64,000 bases of DNA from NCBI GenBank assembly GCA_034520725.1, contig JAXHNH010000011.1, forward strand, positions 248,001-312,000, given 5' to 3'. Source of the stretch: Gracilimonas sp034520725 (GTDB lineage Bacteria; Bacteroidota; Rhodothermia; Balneolales; Balneolaceae). Shown in pieces: positions 18,489-28,018 of this stretch; the stretch's first letter is position 1, and every line of letters begins with the position of its first letter. The notes below the pieces were generated by a model, which saw nothing but the letters and a program-made list of their open reading frames with translations, did not search any database and was not told the DNA's origin. Position numbers and translations under genes: made by a program.

Positions 18489-18952
18489 TCAAAACCATAG
18501 TTGCTGCTCATGATCCTCATCTGGTGATTGGAAAGGATGGAGGACTGCCTTGGCGTTATCCTGAAGATCTCAAACACTTCAAGAGAACTACTTTAGGTCA
18601 TACCATCATTATGGGAAGAGGGGTGTTTGAGGAACTTAACGAAATACCTTTACCAGGTCGCACAAATATCGTGTTAAGCACCACTAAGACCTATGATAAT
18701 GTTGATACTTATACATCTCTGGAGGAAGCACTTGATGCCTGTGAAGAGAAAGAAGTATTCATAATAGGAGGAGGAGTTCTTTATCGTGATGCCATGGATA
18801 CGGCCGATAAAATGATAATAACCGAGATCCAGAAGGAATACGAGGGTGATACTTATTTCCCGGAATATCGGGACGATATTGGCTCCATATGGAAAGAAAC
18901 CGAGAGAGAAGACAACAACGAACTGTCCTTTATTACCTATCTGCGTAAATAG
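18485..18952 (+). CDS. folA: Dihydrofolate reductase
   Basis: NADPH-dependent reduction of dihydrofolate. 155 residues with VIGKDGGLPWRYPEDLKHFKR (14-34; the Trp and the catalytic acid in the EDLKHFK helix), TIIMGRGVFEEL, and the glycine run IIGGGVLYRDAM of the cofactor site. Starts inside the last codons of thyA (4-base overlap). No gene follows for 216 bases. Confidence 0.95.
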   Translation: MIKTIVAAHDPHLVIGKDGGLPWRYPEDLKHFKRTTLGHTIIMGRGVFEELNEIPLPGRTNIVLSTTKTYDNVDTYTSLEEALDACEEKEVFIIGGGVLYRDAMDTADKMIITEIQKEYEGDTYFPEYRDDIGSIWKETEREDNNELSFITYLRK

Positions 18953-19024
18953 CATAATAGAGATTAGTAATCGCTAATTAAGAAAGCCTAACCTGCTTGC
19001 TACCAAGCATTTTGATAGTTTTAT

Positions 19025-19060
19025 CCAACATTTTTGAGTAAAAAATAAACTCAGTGTTGG
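19025..19060 (+). other. Inverted repeat between folA and the histidine kinase
   Basis: CCAACA pairs with TGTTGG and, after a 4:1 internal bulge, TGAGT pairs with ACTCA around a 9-base A-rich loop. There is no T tract, so it is not a standard terminator. It may be a regulator site or a structured leader; nothing else is seen in the 216-base gap. Confidence 0.35.
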
Positions 19061-19168
19061 CTACACGTCTTAATTATCAAATTAAAGGCTATACCCCAGA
19101 TCTAATTATTGCACGCGTTTTAGATTGGAATACCTTATAAAAGCTCCGGACAGGAAAAAAAATATAAT

Positions 19169-20323
19169 ATGAAGAATGATATTCAATTATCAGAGATGGT
19201 GGAAACGCTGTCTCATGAATTACGCACACCGTTGAATGCTATTTTAGGATATTCTGAATTGTTAAGTAAAAGTCAAAACATGACTGATGACCAGATGTCT
19301 CATATAAGTAATATCTCAAAAGGCGGGCAACAGCTGCTCCATATAATCAACGATATCATCGAGCTTTCTAACATTGAAACCGGAAAGGTGAAATTACAGA
19401 GTGAAGTGATAGAAGCTAACTCTATGGTCGAGGGAATAATTAATGAATTCAAGTCAATTGCCTCCATTAAAGAAATTGATTTCATTATAAATAGCTCATC
19501 AATAAACGGCAGGTCTTTCATTGGAGACAAAAACAAGATCAACACTGTTCTATTCATATTGCTGAATAATGCCTTTAAATTCACTGAAGAAGGCAAGGTA
19601 GTCCTTGATATGCTTTATGCAGATGAATCACCTGAAAAGCTGAATATTAAGCTAAAGGATACAGGTATTGGTATTACAAAGGAGGAACTTGATCACATAT
19701 TCCAACCACTCAGATTCGTAGATACTACTTCTCAAGCTCATAAAGGCTTTGGGATGGCAACTTGCAAAAAACTGGTTTCACTTATGGGTGGCAATATCCG
19801 CATGAAGAGTGAAGTTGAAAAAGGTACTATCGTTGATATAAGTATTCCAATAAAACAAAGCACAATGAGCCTGGTAAAACAGGATGATAAGTTCACAGTT
19901 ATTGGAAATGCACCAAAATCTCCGAAAGCTTTGATCGTTGATGATCTTGTGATAAACCGAAAATTGGCCAGGATCATGCTGGAAACACGAAATTTCAAAA
20001 CCTTTGAAGCTGAAAATGGCAAGGAAGCCATTCAGGTATTTAATGATGACAAACCGGATGTGGTATTGATGGATATTTCGATGCCGGTAATGAATGGTGT
20101 AGATGCTATGCGTCAAATTCGTGAACTTAATCATACAGAACATTCCACTACGCCGATCATTGCCATAACTGCCGGTGGACATGCAGGCAGTCGGTCAGAA
20201 TTGATGGAGAAAGGCTTCTCTGAATATATTCAAAAGCCTTTCAGGGAAGAAGAATTGATAAGAAAGATATCCATGTTTATGCCGGTTCCTGAACAAAACT
20301 TAAATGCGGTGTCTGAAGCCTAA
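19169..20323 (+). CDS. Soluble hybrid histidine kinase-response regulator
   Basis: 384 residues without signal peptide or membrane segment and with no sensor domain: the phospho-acceptor His16 (LSHELRTPLNAILGYS) is almost at the N-terminus. Then come the N box (LLNNAFKFTEE, Asn134), DTGIGITKEEL (164-174), a G2 box KGFGMATCKKLVSLMGG, and a receiver domain with acid pair Asp258-Asp259, phospho-acceptor Asp302 (VLMDISMPVMNG) and Lys356 (QKPF). A phosphorelay to a separate Hpt protein is expected for a hybrid kinase; one Hpt gene lies in this window near 55 kb. Input must come from a partner protein or a bound signal. The last bases overlap the convergent HD gene. Confidence 0.88.
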   Translation: MKNDIQLSEMVETLSHELRTPLNAILGYSELLSKSQNMTDDQMSHISNISKGGQQLLHIINDIIELSNIETGKVKLQSEVIEANSMVEGIINEFKSIASIKEIDFIINSSSINGRSFIGDKNKINTVLFILLNNAFKFTEEGKVVLDMLYADESPEKLNIKLKDTGIGITKEELDHIFQPLRFVDTTSQAHKGFGMATCKKLVSLMGGNIRMKSEVEKGTIVDISIPIKQSTMSLVKQDDKFTVIGNAPKSPKALIVDDLVINRKLARIMLETRNFKTFEAENGKEAIQVFNDDKPDVVLMDISMPVMNGVDAMRQIRELNHTEHSTTPIIAITAGGHAGSRSELMEKGFSEYIQKPFREEELIRKISMFMPVPEQNLNAVSEA

Positions 20324-21576
20324 ACTGAAGCATCAATTTCTTTCAGATGTACGCAATAGTGCTTGATGACCGGCTCAGTCAATGCTATGATATTCTTGGT
20401 CTCTGCCGCCTTTGAAAACTCTATGGCCTTTTCATTTTCAAGGATCCAGATACTCTCGTTTTTATACTTATAAGCTTCAGAGTAACTATTCTCAAAGCCA
20501 AGATAGTACTCCAGGTTTTTTTCAGGGTCTGGGATCTTGAGCTTTTTAAGTTGCTTGATAGTTCTGTCTTTAATTTTCTTGACTGCAGACTGACTGAGTT
20601 TCCTATCTGAAAAGGTTGTGCGAAACAGTTTACGGTTTAAGAATCTGAAACTAAGATCAGATAATACCTTGTCCTGATGTTTCAGCCAAAGTTTGATCGA
20701 AAGGTATACATCGTGATCATCCAACTGTGTGTATTGATCGATCACCTCAGGTGAGATCATTTTCTTGGCAGATGGCTGGTTTTCCATGAAATATTTAAGG
20801 GCAGGGGAAGCAAAATTAAGTTCGGTTCCTGAGTCAATAAGGAAGCGTACCCGATTAAAGATCTTTTTGAGTAGAAAATCAGCACTTAATACAGTTTTAT
20901 GCTGATACACCTGCATATACATCAAACGGCGTGCAATGATGTAGTTTTCAATGGCATAGATACCTTTTTTCTCAATAACGATATTACCTTTAAAGACGCG
21001 CATGGTTTTCAGGATCCGGTTAATACCTACGGAACCTTCCGAAACGCCTGTAAAAAAGCTGTCTCTACGAAGATAATCTAGCCTGTCAAGATCCAGTTGT
21101 GAGGAGATAAGCTGATGCAGAAATTTCTTTTTATACTGATTGGTAAATATTGAAACAGCGGTGTCTAAAGCCCCATCAAATTCCTGATTTAATTTTTTCA
21201 TGATCGCGAGGCTCATCATTTCATGATTGAAATCTTTGATGAGCGAATGTTCAAGCGTATGCGAAAGTGGCCCGTGACCCACATCATGAAGCAGAATGGC
21301 CATCAGTGTGCCATCATATTCGGGTTGACTAATGGTGGTATCTTTTTCCTTTAGATTATTCAGGACTCGTTGTCCCAGTTCGAGAGCACCCAAAGCATGC
21401 GAAAACCTGGAATGTTCTGCAGCAGGAAAAACAAGGTAGCCCAAACCAAGTTGTCGTACCCGTCGTAAACGTTGAACATAGGGATGATCTATGAGTCGTA
21501 ATATCGGTCCTTTGGGAACGGTTATAAATCCGTGAATGGGATCGTTAAAGATTTTGTAACGAGTGCTTTTATCCAT
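20320..21576 (-). CDS. HD-domain phosphohydrolase (dGTPase/SAMHD1-like)
   Basis: 418-residue cytosolic protein opening KIFNDPIHGFITVP, typical of the YdhJ-like branch of HD hydrolases related to dNTP triphosphohydrolases. Metal ligands are visible: His60 in EHSRFSHALG, His97-Asp98 in LLHDVGHGPLSH with His101 and His106, and a later Asp in SQLDLDRLDYLRRD. The C-terminal third is helical and basic. Likely acts on nucleotides; substrate not certain. The gene is convergent with the kinase gene, overlapping it by four bases. Confidence 0.82.
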   Translation of the reverse strand: MDKSTRYKIFNDPIHGFITVPKGPILRLIDHPYVQRLRRVRQLGLGYLVFPAAEHSRFSHALGALELGQRVLNNLKEKDTTISQPEYDGTLMAILLHDVGHGPLSHTLEHSLIKDFNHEMMSLAIMKKLNQEFDGALDTAVSIFTNQYKKKFLHQLISSQLDLDRLDYLRRDSFFTGVSEGSVGINRILKTMRVFKGNIVIEKKGIYAIENYIIARRLMYMQVYQHKTVLSADFLLKKIFNRVRFLIDSGTELNFASPALKYFMENQPSAKKMISPEVIDQYTQLDDHDVYLSIKLWLKHQDKVLSDLSFRFLNRKLFRTTFSDRKLSQSAVKKIKDRTIKQLKKLKIPDPEKNLEYYLGFENSYSEAYKYKNESIWILENEKAIEFSKAAETKNIIALTEPVIKHYCVHLKEIDASV

Positions 21577-21661
21577 TGATCATGATAACATTAGGTTCAA
21601 AGGCGCTTGAAGATATTTAAAATTGCTCACATAAATGTGATGAGTATTTAAACCTGAAGTA

Positions 21662-22105
21662 CTATCCAAGAGCTCCTTCAATCATCATTTTTTCAATGTC
21701 TTCAATTTCGGGTAGTCGAGTAGGCCTTTGGTTTTTGATATCAAACCATACACCCTTGGTTTCAGCTATGCAAAGCAGATCCTTAGTATCACTGTTATAA
21801 ATGGCCTGAATTGCCGTAATGCTGGAGTTTCCGATCTTGCCAACTCCGGTTCCTACCATTACACTGGAGGGATATTTAATCTGATCCAGATATTCGATAG
21901 TCGATTTAACGAGTACAAAGGTTTTACCATCAGTGAATTCACTCTGCATTTTACCCACTTTCCCTAAAAAGCTGATCCTCGCTTCTTCCAGATAGGTATT
22001 GAACAGGGCATTGTTAACATGATTAAGTGGATCGAGGTCTCTGAATCTTACAGTGATTTCTTTCCAGTGATAAAAAAGGTTTTTGTCGTATTCGGGTCTG
22101 AACAT
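21662..22105 (-). CDS. Hotdog-fold acyl-CoA thioesterase
   Basis: 147 residues of the 4-hydroxybenzoyl-CoA thioesterase/YbgC type. The signature VRFRDLDPLNHVNNALFNTYLEEAR (19-43) has the active-site Asp followed by the HVNN helix, and residues such as TIEYLDQIKYPSSVMVGTGV form the central sheet. The substrate is unknown. Stands alone, divergent from the M42 peptidase gene. Confidence 0.82.
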   Translation of the reverse strand: MFRPEYDKNLFYHWKEITVRFRDLDPLNHVNNALFNTYLEEARISFLGKVGKMQSEFTDGKTFVLVKSTIEYLDQIKYPSSVMVGTGVGKIGNSSITAIQAIYNSDTKDLLCIAETKGVWFDIKNQRPTRLPEIEDIEKMMIEGALG

Positions 22106-22222
22106 GAATCATAATCTGTTTTAGTACAGAGCTTAATTCTAAATGGATGATACTAATGTCGTAATGTGCCCTGTATAATTGTTATATTTATGTGCATGAA
22201 ATTTAAACAAATAAATAAGTAG

Positions 22223-23311
22223 ATGAGTAAGAAAAACGAGCGAGATTTTTTAGAGGAATTACTGATCACACCAAGTCCTACCGGATATGAGAAAGAAGGA
22301 GTTCGGGTCTGGAAAGATTATGTATCTGATTTTTCTGATGACGTGGTGACAGATGCCTACGGTTCCTGTGCTGCTAAGATTAACATGAGTGGTGATGTGG
22401 CCACTGTCATGCTTGAAGCCCACTGTGATGAGATCGGTATGGTGGTTCAGCATATCAACGAAAACGGCTTTGTGTATATCAACAAACTTGGTGGAAGTGA
22501 CTCGACCATAGCCCGTGCCAAGAAGGTTTTCATTCACAATAAAAGAGGTCGTGTTGTAGGTATAACAGGTAATACAGCCATTCATCTTCAGGATAACAAG
22601 AACGGTGGCGGAAAACAGCCGGCATGGAAAGATATTTATGTGGATATAGGAGTTTCTTCAAAAGAAGAAGCACTTGAGTTAGTTCAGGTCGGTGATCCGA
22701 TCACCTATACAACAGACACAGAATTTTTGAATGATGACCTGCTTTCAGCCCGCGCACTTGACAATAGAATTGGTGGTTATGTGATCGCTGAAGCGTTGAA
22801 GAAGCTCAGTAAGAGAAAGAAAGATCTTAAGGTTAATGTGATCGCTCTAAATTCAGTTCAGGAAGAGGTAGGCGGATTTGGTGCTCGCATGATGAGCTAT
22901 CGGTTTATGCCTGATGTAGCCCTTGTAACGGATGTGACTCATGCCACTGACACTCCGGGAATCGATCAGAAAGAACACGGAACTGTAGAATTGGGTAAAG
23001 GACCAACTGTTCAGCATGGTGGCGCGAATCACCCAAAAGTGGTTGAGTTCATTGAAGACGTGTGTGCAAAGAAAAAGATCGTTGTTCAGCACGAAGCTAC
23101 CAGCGTAAGAACAGGTACCGATACAGATAGCATTTTCTATCAGCAGACCGGCATACCGAGCGCTTTGCTATCCACACCGCTTAGATACATGCATTCTCCT
23201 GTTGAAATGGTTTCAATGAAGGATGTTGAGAACTTGATCGATGTCATGGTTGAGACTGTGTTAGCCATGAGTCCCGACCAAACTTTTTCGGTTTTTGGAG
23301 ATGACAACTAG
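22223..23311 (+). CDS. M42 family aminopeptidase
   Basis: 362-residue dinuclear metallo-aminopeptidase of the FrvX/PepA glutamyl aminopeptidase family. The opening LLITPSPTGYE, the metal/active residues in LEAHCDEIGMVV, SARALDNRIGGYV, VQEEVGGFGARMM (catalytic Glu and metal Glu), TDVTHATDTPG and the late RTGTDTDSIFYQQTGIPS with final metal His in RYMHSPVEM are all in order. No signal peptide, so cytosolic; usually forms large oligomers that trim peptides. Followed by a strong bidirectional terminator. Confidence 0.92.
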   Translation: MSKKNERDFLEELLITPSPTGYEKEGVRVWKDYVSDFSDDVVTDAYGSCAAKINMSGDVATVMLEAHCDEIGMVVQHINENGFVYINKLGGSDSTIARAKKVFIHNKRGRVVGITGNTAIHLQDNKNGGGKQPAWKDIYVDIGVSSKEEALELVQVGDPITYTTDTEFLNDDLLSARALDNRIGGYVIAEALKKLSKRKKDLKVNVIALNSVQEEVGGFGARMMSYRFMPDVALVTDVTHATDTPGIDQKEHGTVELGKGPTVQHGGANHPKVVEFIEDVCAKKKIVVQHEATSVRTGTDTDSIFYQQTGIPSALLSTPLRYMHSPVEMVSMKDVENLIDVMVETVLAMSPDQTFSVFGDDN

Positions 23312-23341
23312 CTAAAAGCAGTGTTATTTACTTCATTAAAT

Positions 23342-23378
23342 AAAGAAAGCCTGTTCATTACGAACAGGCTTTCTTTTT
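23342..23378. terminator. Bidirectional terminator
   Basis: A perfect 15-pair stem AAAGAAAGCCTGTTC / GAACAGGCTTTCTTT with a 5-base ATTAC loop and T runs on both strands. It separates the convergent M42 peptidase and FAS1 lipoprotein genes and can serve both. Confidence 0.9.
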
Positions 23379-23424
23379 GGATCAAATGTGACTCTAGCAA
23401 AAGACTATAGTCACAGATAAGATC

Positions 23425-25174
23425 TTAGTTAGTGAAACTTGGTGGTAACAATACACCGTCAATGATGTGAATCACTCCATTAGTTCCTTGTAGATCAACG
23501 GTCGTTACATTAACTGAACCGTTTAGAGTCACATTTCCTTCAGTATCAATGTTTACAGTAATGTCTTCACCCTGTACAGTTGATACGGTCATACCATCAG
23601 AAAGGTCACCTGAAAGGGCTTCAGTAGCTGCAACATGATATTGAAGTACCTCAGAAACTTGAGCTTCAGATAATCCCTCAAGTGTTGCACTAACAGCATC
23701 AAAAGCTGCGTTAGTTGGTGCAAAAACAGTGAATGGTCCGGTTCCTTCCAAAGTAGATACCAATCCGGCATCAGCTACAAGAGTAACAAGTGTGCTGAGA
23801 TCATAATTCTTAGATGCGATCTGAACAACATTAAGGAACTCGTTAGGTAGAATTACTTCATCAATTGCGTGAATTGTACCATTGTTAGTTACAATATCAG
23901 CTTCAATTACACTTGCTGAACCGTTTACAGTAACGTTTCCATCAGCAGCAGTTACATAGACTGCTTCATCAGTCAGAGAAGCCGGAGCTTGCTCAGCAGA
24001 CAGGTCACCGGAAGCAACTTCAACAGGAAGTACGTGGTAACTAAGAACAGTTGCCAGTTGCTGTGTAGTTAAACTACCTAATAAGCCTTGTGGAAGAGCA
24101 GCAAATGCATCGTCAGTCGGAGCGAACACAGTAAAGGTTCCATCTTCAGCAGAAAGGGCACCGGCTAGTCCGGCATCAACAACAGCACTTACCAGAGTTT
24201 CGAAATTGTAACGTTTCGAAGCAGCATCTACAACAGTTCCATAAGCATCTGGCAGGATTACCTGGTCAATAGCATGGATCACTCCATTAGATACGTCAAC
24301 ATCAGCAGCTACTACAGAAGCGGCACCGTTAACGGTTACGTTTCCGTTACCATCTTTGGTTACAAATACTTCTCCACCTTCAAGGGAAGCAGGAGCCTGT
24401 TCAGCATTTAGTTGGTCTGCAAAAACTTCGCCTGAAAGTACATGGTATGTAAGTATTTCAGTCAGTTGAGCATCACTAAGGCTTCCCAATAACCCTTGGG
24501 GAAGTGCAGCAAAAGCATCGTCAGTTGGAGCAAATACAGTAAAGTCACCTTTGTACTTTAGAGTAGAAGTCAAACCGACCTGCTCTACAGCAGAGGCAAG
24601 AGTAGTGAAATTACCAAGCTCAACAGCTTGATCAATTACGTTAGCATCTCTGTAGCCTTCTGGAAGCAATACAGCATCAACAGCATGAATGATTCCGTTG
24701 GACGCTTGTACATCAGCAGTTACTACATTTGAATAACCATTGACAAGTACTCCGCCATCGGCTTCTACAAGAATATCTTCACCCAATAAGGTGGGTACAT
24801 CCTGGGTTGCAGCAAGGCTGCTTGAAGCAATAGAACCTGATACAACGTGAAACTGAAGGATCTCAGCCAATTGTTCAGGAGTTAGGCTTTCAAGTGTACC
24901 GTCTGGCAGTTCGCCAAAGGCATCATCAGTTGGAGCAAATACGGTAAAATGGTCCGTCGCCTTCAAGGGCTTCGACCAAGCCGGCATCTTGAATTGCTTG
25001 TGCCAGGATGTCAAAGTTGCCGTTTTCAGAAGCTACTTCAACAATGTTTGGTTCAGGTGCAGGACCTAAGCCTCCGCCGTCTTTACCATTGCTACATGCC
25101 ATAAAGGTCATGGACAGCACAAATAAAGAAGCAACGAATAATGTAAATCTCGATGAATAGTAATGTGATTTCAT
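23425..25174 (-). pseudogene. Four-FAS1-domain lipoprotein, frameshifted
   Basis: Secreted fasciclin-type protein. The start at 25174 gives a signal peptide (TLFVASLFVLSMTFMAC) ending in a lipoprotein Cys followed by SNGKDGGG, so it is probably lipid-anchored. Four FAS1 domains follow, each with a DGPFTVFAPTDDAF-like H1 motif and an ILxYHV H2 motif; domains 2 and 3 share DDAFAALPQGLLGSL and look like a recent duplication. One extra base in the AAAA run at 24946-24949 throws the frame after EGDGPF in domain 1; removing it restores one 582-residue protein. FAS1 domains mediate adhesion. The gene lies 80 bases downstream of the TonB receptor and may be part of its transcript. Either a sequencing error or a real lesion. 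Confidence 0.85.
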
Positions 25175-25254
25175 TTTTATCGATGTTTTAAAATTAAGGT
25201 TCAACATAATTACACATCGAAAAGGAGGTATGACTAGTTATATATGAAAAAAAA

Positions 25255-28017
25255 TCAAAATGACAATTCGATAGCTAAAGATGGAGTAAAACCGGGCATT
25301 GTTCGGCTGTTTCTATCGTATGTGATATTGTTACTCGACTGAAGCTGCGGACTCAACGTATAGAAAACGGGATTAGCACGGTCCAGTATATTTATAAGAT
25401 CAATTTTAGTTTCAAGCTGAAAGCCGGTTCCTATTATCATCGAGTAGTTAAAACCAACATCCAACCTAAAGTAATGAGGCAGAGTTGTGTTTTCAGGGGA
25501 AGAAAGGTTATAGTTTCCAAAGCTGGATTCTCCATGAATTCCCAGATAGTCGTAATAGGCTTTGTTATAAGCCCAGTATCTAACGGGTGTCCATTCAATA
25601 TTCACGAGGGTATTGAAATTTTTGAACGCATTCCAATTCAAAAAAGAAGATAGGGAATAGGGCTCACTCCATTCAGTATGTACCATTACCTCGTTAAAAC
25701 GATCATCGGTTTTTTCCTTAGAAATATTAATCTGGTGAGTCAGATTTACTGTAAGTTTTGGTTCTTCAAATATGAACTTGGTTGTAAGTGAACCTCCATA
25801 GGCAAAACCTTCAGCTTTTGAAAAATATGAGTTTTGATCCTGCAGAACATTTCCCGGCAATACCTGCGGTTTAAGAAGCTCGTGATAATTAAGGCGCCAG
25901 TTCACAGGTTTCCATTTGTAGTACGATTCTATGCTTAGCATAAAAGCATCTGAAGCAGAAACGGACCATGTAAATGCAGTATGATAAGATTTAGGAACTT
26001 CTGTGGACTGATCACTGGCTTGCCAGAACTTATAGGAAGGAACCAGTGCACTTGGACCAAAACTCGCAAGATCATAACGATTGATAAACTGATGGTAGAC
26101 ACCGGTAGAGAATTTAAATGAATGATATCCGGTACCGGTTTCTTCAGTCAGGTACTCAGCTGAAAACCTTGGCTCAAAATGAAATGAACCTTTTTCAGGT
26201 AAATAGGTACCACGTGCCCCTAATTGTATCTTGGTTTGATTGCTGAAATTGTGAGTCAACTGTCCAAAGGAACTCAAAATGTAGGATGTTTTGGACGTTG
26301 TGGTTGGAAAATAGAACAGATCACTAAGAGTGAAATCGTATGTAACGATCTTTGGGTCTAAACCAAATTTGAGTAGACTCTTAGTATTAATATTGTACGT
26401 TAAACCGGTTTCCAGACTATATTCAGAAATATTGTTTTTGTTGGCATTGATTCCATCGAGTGTGTTTATTTCAGAAAAGTAATCAAATGCAGCTCGTGGG
26501 TCGATACCATTGTTTGCAAGTTCATCGTCACCGATCATACGATAATCGTTCTCGAACCTGGAAGCGGTAAAATAGGCTTTGAACCAATAATCTGAACGTG
26601 CACTTAAGATCCCACTGTGTTCAATGTTAAACATTGCATTATTTTGGGTCGATTTATCCTCTGAAAAAACATAATTGGGTTGTTGTGAAACAATATTCAG
26701 CCTTTCGGAAAGCAGACGAGTATCAATGAAGCTCTTCCCCAGATAAGCGGAAATGTTTGTTGAGGAATAATCACCTGTTCGATTAAGGGCAAAATGAATA
26801 TCATAGAACATCACGTCAGAATTCTGAACCATAGAACTGTAATGGGCAATGTCATTATTACTGCCCATGATGAAGTTCTGCAACAAGGGGTCCAGTTGGT
26901 TCCACTTGTCAAACGTATTGCTTAACTCAGGAGCCTTATATAAATCCCAGATATTAAGTCGTGCGGCTGTCATGGAGCTCCACTTGCTATCTTTTGATAA
27001 AGGAATTTCCAGCCGTGCATTCAGAGCATAAGGATCAACCTGTAAAGTTGAGATCGAACTCTTTCGGTCATTAATATCGTGACTAAAATCCACAAAACCT
27101 GATAAGGAGCTTCCTTCATCAGCACTAAAACCTGATTTTGACACGTTTATGCGATCAATGGCGTAAGGGCTGAAAATGCCAAATGTATTGCCGGCGATAG
27201 TTGAGTTGTAAATGGGGACACCATCCAACTTTACAGTATGATCTCTTGAATCACTGCCTTGTATGTTAAAATTTTGCTGTCCAGCTGAAAATGAAAGTCC
27301 CGGAAACGCTTTTAGTGAACGAACCACATTCCGGTCAGCACCAATATAATTATCGTCAATAGTGGAATAGCTTGTTCCGTTTTGTTTGCCTTTAAATCCA
27401 AACACAGGTGAATTACTGCTAACTATAAGGGGTTCCATCAGGTAGCTTTTAGGTTGCAACTCAATGACAGTGATTCTTTCTGATTCGGGGCCTATAACAA
27501 TCTTACTCCGTTTCGATTCGTAGCCAATGTAAGTGGCTTGAACCTGATATTCACCGGAGATCAAAGATGAAATACTGAAATAGCCATTTCGATTTGTTGC
27601 AGTAGCACCGGTTGCATCAGTGATCAGGATAGTGGCATTGACAAGTGGTTCGCCTGTTTCAGCATCTCTCACGTATCCTGCCAAACTGCCGTATTCTGCC
27701 CTTTGGTTAGGAGAGGAGGTAATAACATAGGTTCCTGTTGAAAGGATGACATAATCCAGATTTGAGAACGAAAGGATCTCCTTTAGGATCATATCCACAG
27801 GTTTATTTCTTTCGTCTATATAAATGGGAGCCTTAAGATCTATCTCAGAATCGTAGGCGATATCGATATGAGATATGTTTGATAACTCGATGAGGGCATC
27901 TTCAATACTTACATTTCTGAGAGTTAAGGAATACAGTATTGAATTTTCACCGGCTAATTGTGCAAACGCTGTTTCAGAAACTAATAATACTGTTAATATG
28001 AGAAGGAGAGATCTCAT
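25255..28017 (-). CDS. TonB-dependent receptor with N-terminal STN signalling domain
   Basis: Outer-membrane receptor of about 920 residues. The ATG at 28017, one base after the FecR stop, gives a proper signal peptide (MRSLLLILTVLLVSETAFAQ); a longer in-frame start would extend into fecR. Domain order: STN (about 20-95, SLTLRNVSIEDALIELS), carboxypeptidase-regulatory beta-sandwich (GSLAGYVRDAETGEPLVNAT), plug (RSLKAFPGLSF and FNIQGSDSRDHTVKLDGVP) and a beta-barrel ending in ELSF. STN plus adjacent FecR and ECF sigma is the cell-surface-signalling layout: ligand binding outside changes gene expression inside. No SusD partner is seen. The ligand cannot be told; siderophore or oligosaccharide are possible. 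Confidence 0.88.
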   Translation of the reverse strand: MRSLLLILTVLLVSETAFAQLAGENSILYSLTLRNVSIEDALIELSNISHIDIAYDSEIDLKAPIYIDERNKPVDMILKEILSFSNLDYVILSTGTYVITSSPNQRAEYGSLAGYVRDAETGEPLVNATILITDATGATATNRNGYFSISSLISGEYQVQATYIGYESKRSKIVIGPESERITVIELQPKSYLMEPLIVSSNSPVFGFKGKQNGTSYSTIDDNYIGADRNVVRSLKAFPGLSFSAGQQNFNIQGSDSRDHTVKLDGVPIYNSTIAGNTFGIFSPYAIDRINVSKSGFSADEGSSLSGFVDFSHDINDRKSSISTLQVDPYALNARLEIPLSKDSKWSSMTAARLNIWDLYKAPELSNTFDKWNQLDPLLQNFIMGSNNDIAHYSSMVQNSDVMFYDIHFALNRTGDYSSTNISAYLGKSFIDTRLLSERLNIVSQQPNYVFSEDKSTQNNAMFNIEHSGILSARSDYWFKAYFTASRFENDYRMIGDDELANNGIDPRAAFDYFSEINTLDGINANKNNISEYSLETGLTYNINTKSLLKFGLDPKIVTYDFTLSDLFYFPTTTSKTSYILSSFGQLTHNFSNQTKIQLGARGTYLPEKGSFHFEPRFSAEYLTEETGTGYHSFKFSTGVYHQFINRYDLASFGPSALVPSYKFWQASDQSTEVPKSYHTAFTWSVSASDAFMLSIESYYKWKPVNWRLNYHELLKPQVLPGNVLQDQNSYFSKAEGFAYGGSLTTKFIFEEPKLTVNLTHQINISKEKTDDRFNEVMVHTEWSEPYSLSSFLNWNAFKNFNTLVNIEWTPVRYWAYNKAYYDYLGIHGESSFGNYNLSSPENTTLPHYFRLDVGFNYSMIIGTGFQLETKIDLINILDRANPVFYTLSPQLQSSNNITYDRNSRTMPGFTPSLAIELSF

Positions 28018-28018
28018 A

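Noticed and set aside
23425..25000. Tandem DNA repeats in the FAS1 gene as a satellite
   Set aside because: The periodicity follows protein domain duplication; units are coding and differ at silent sites.
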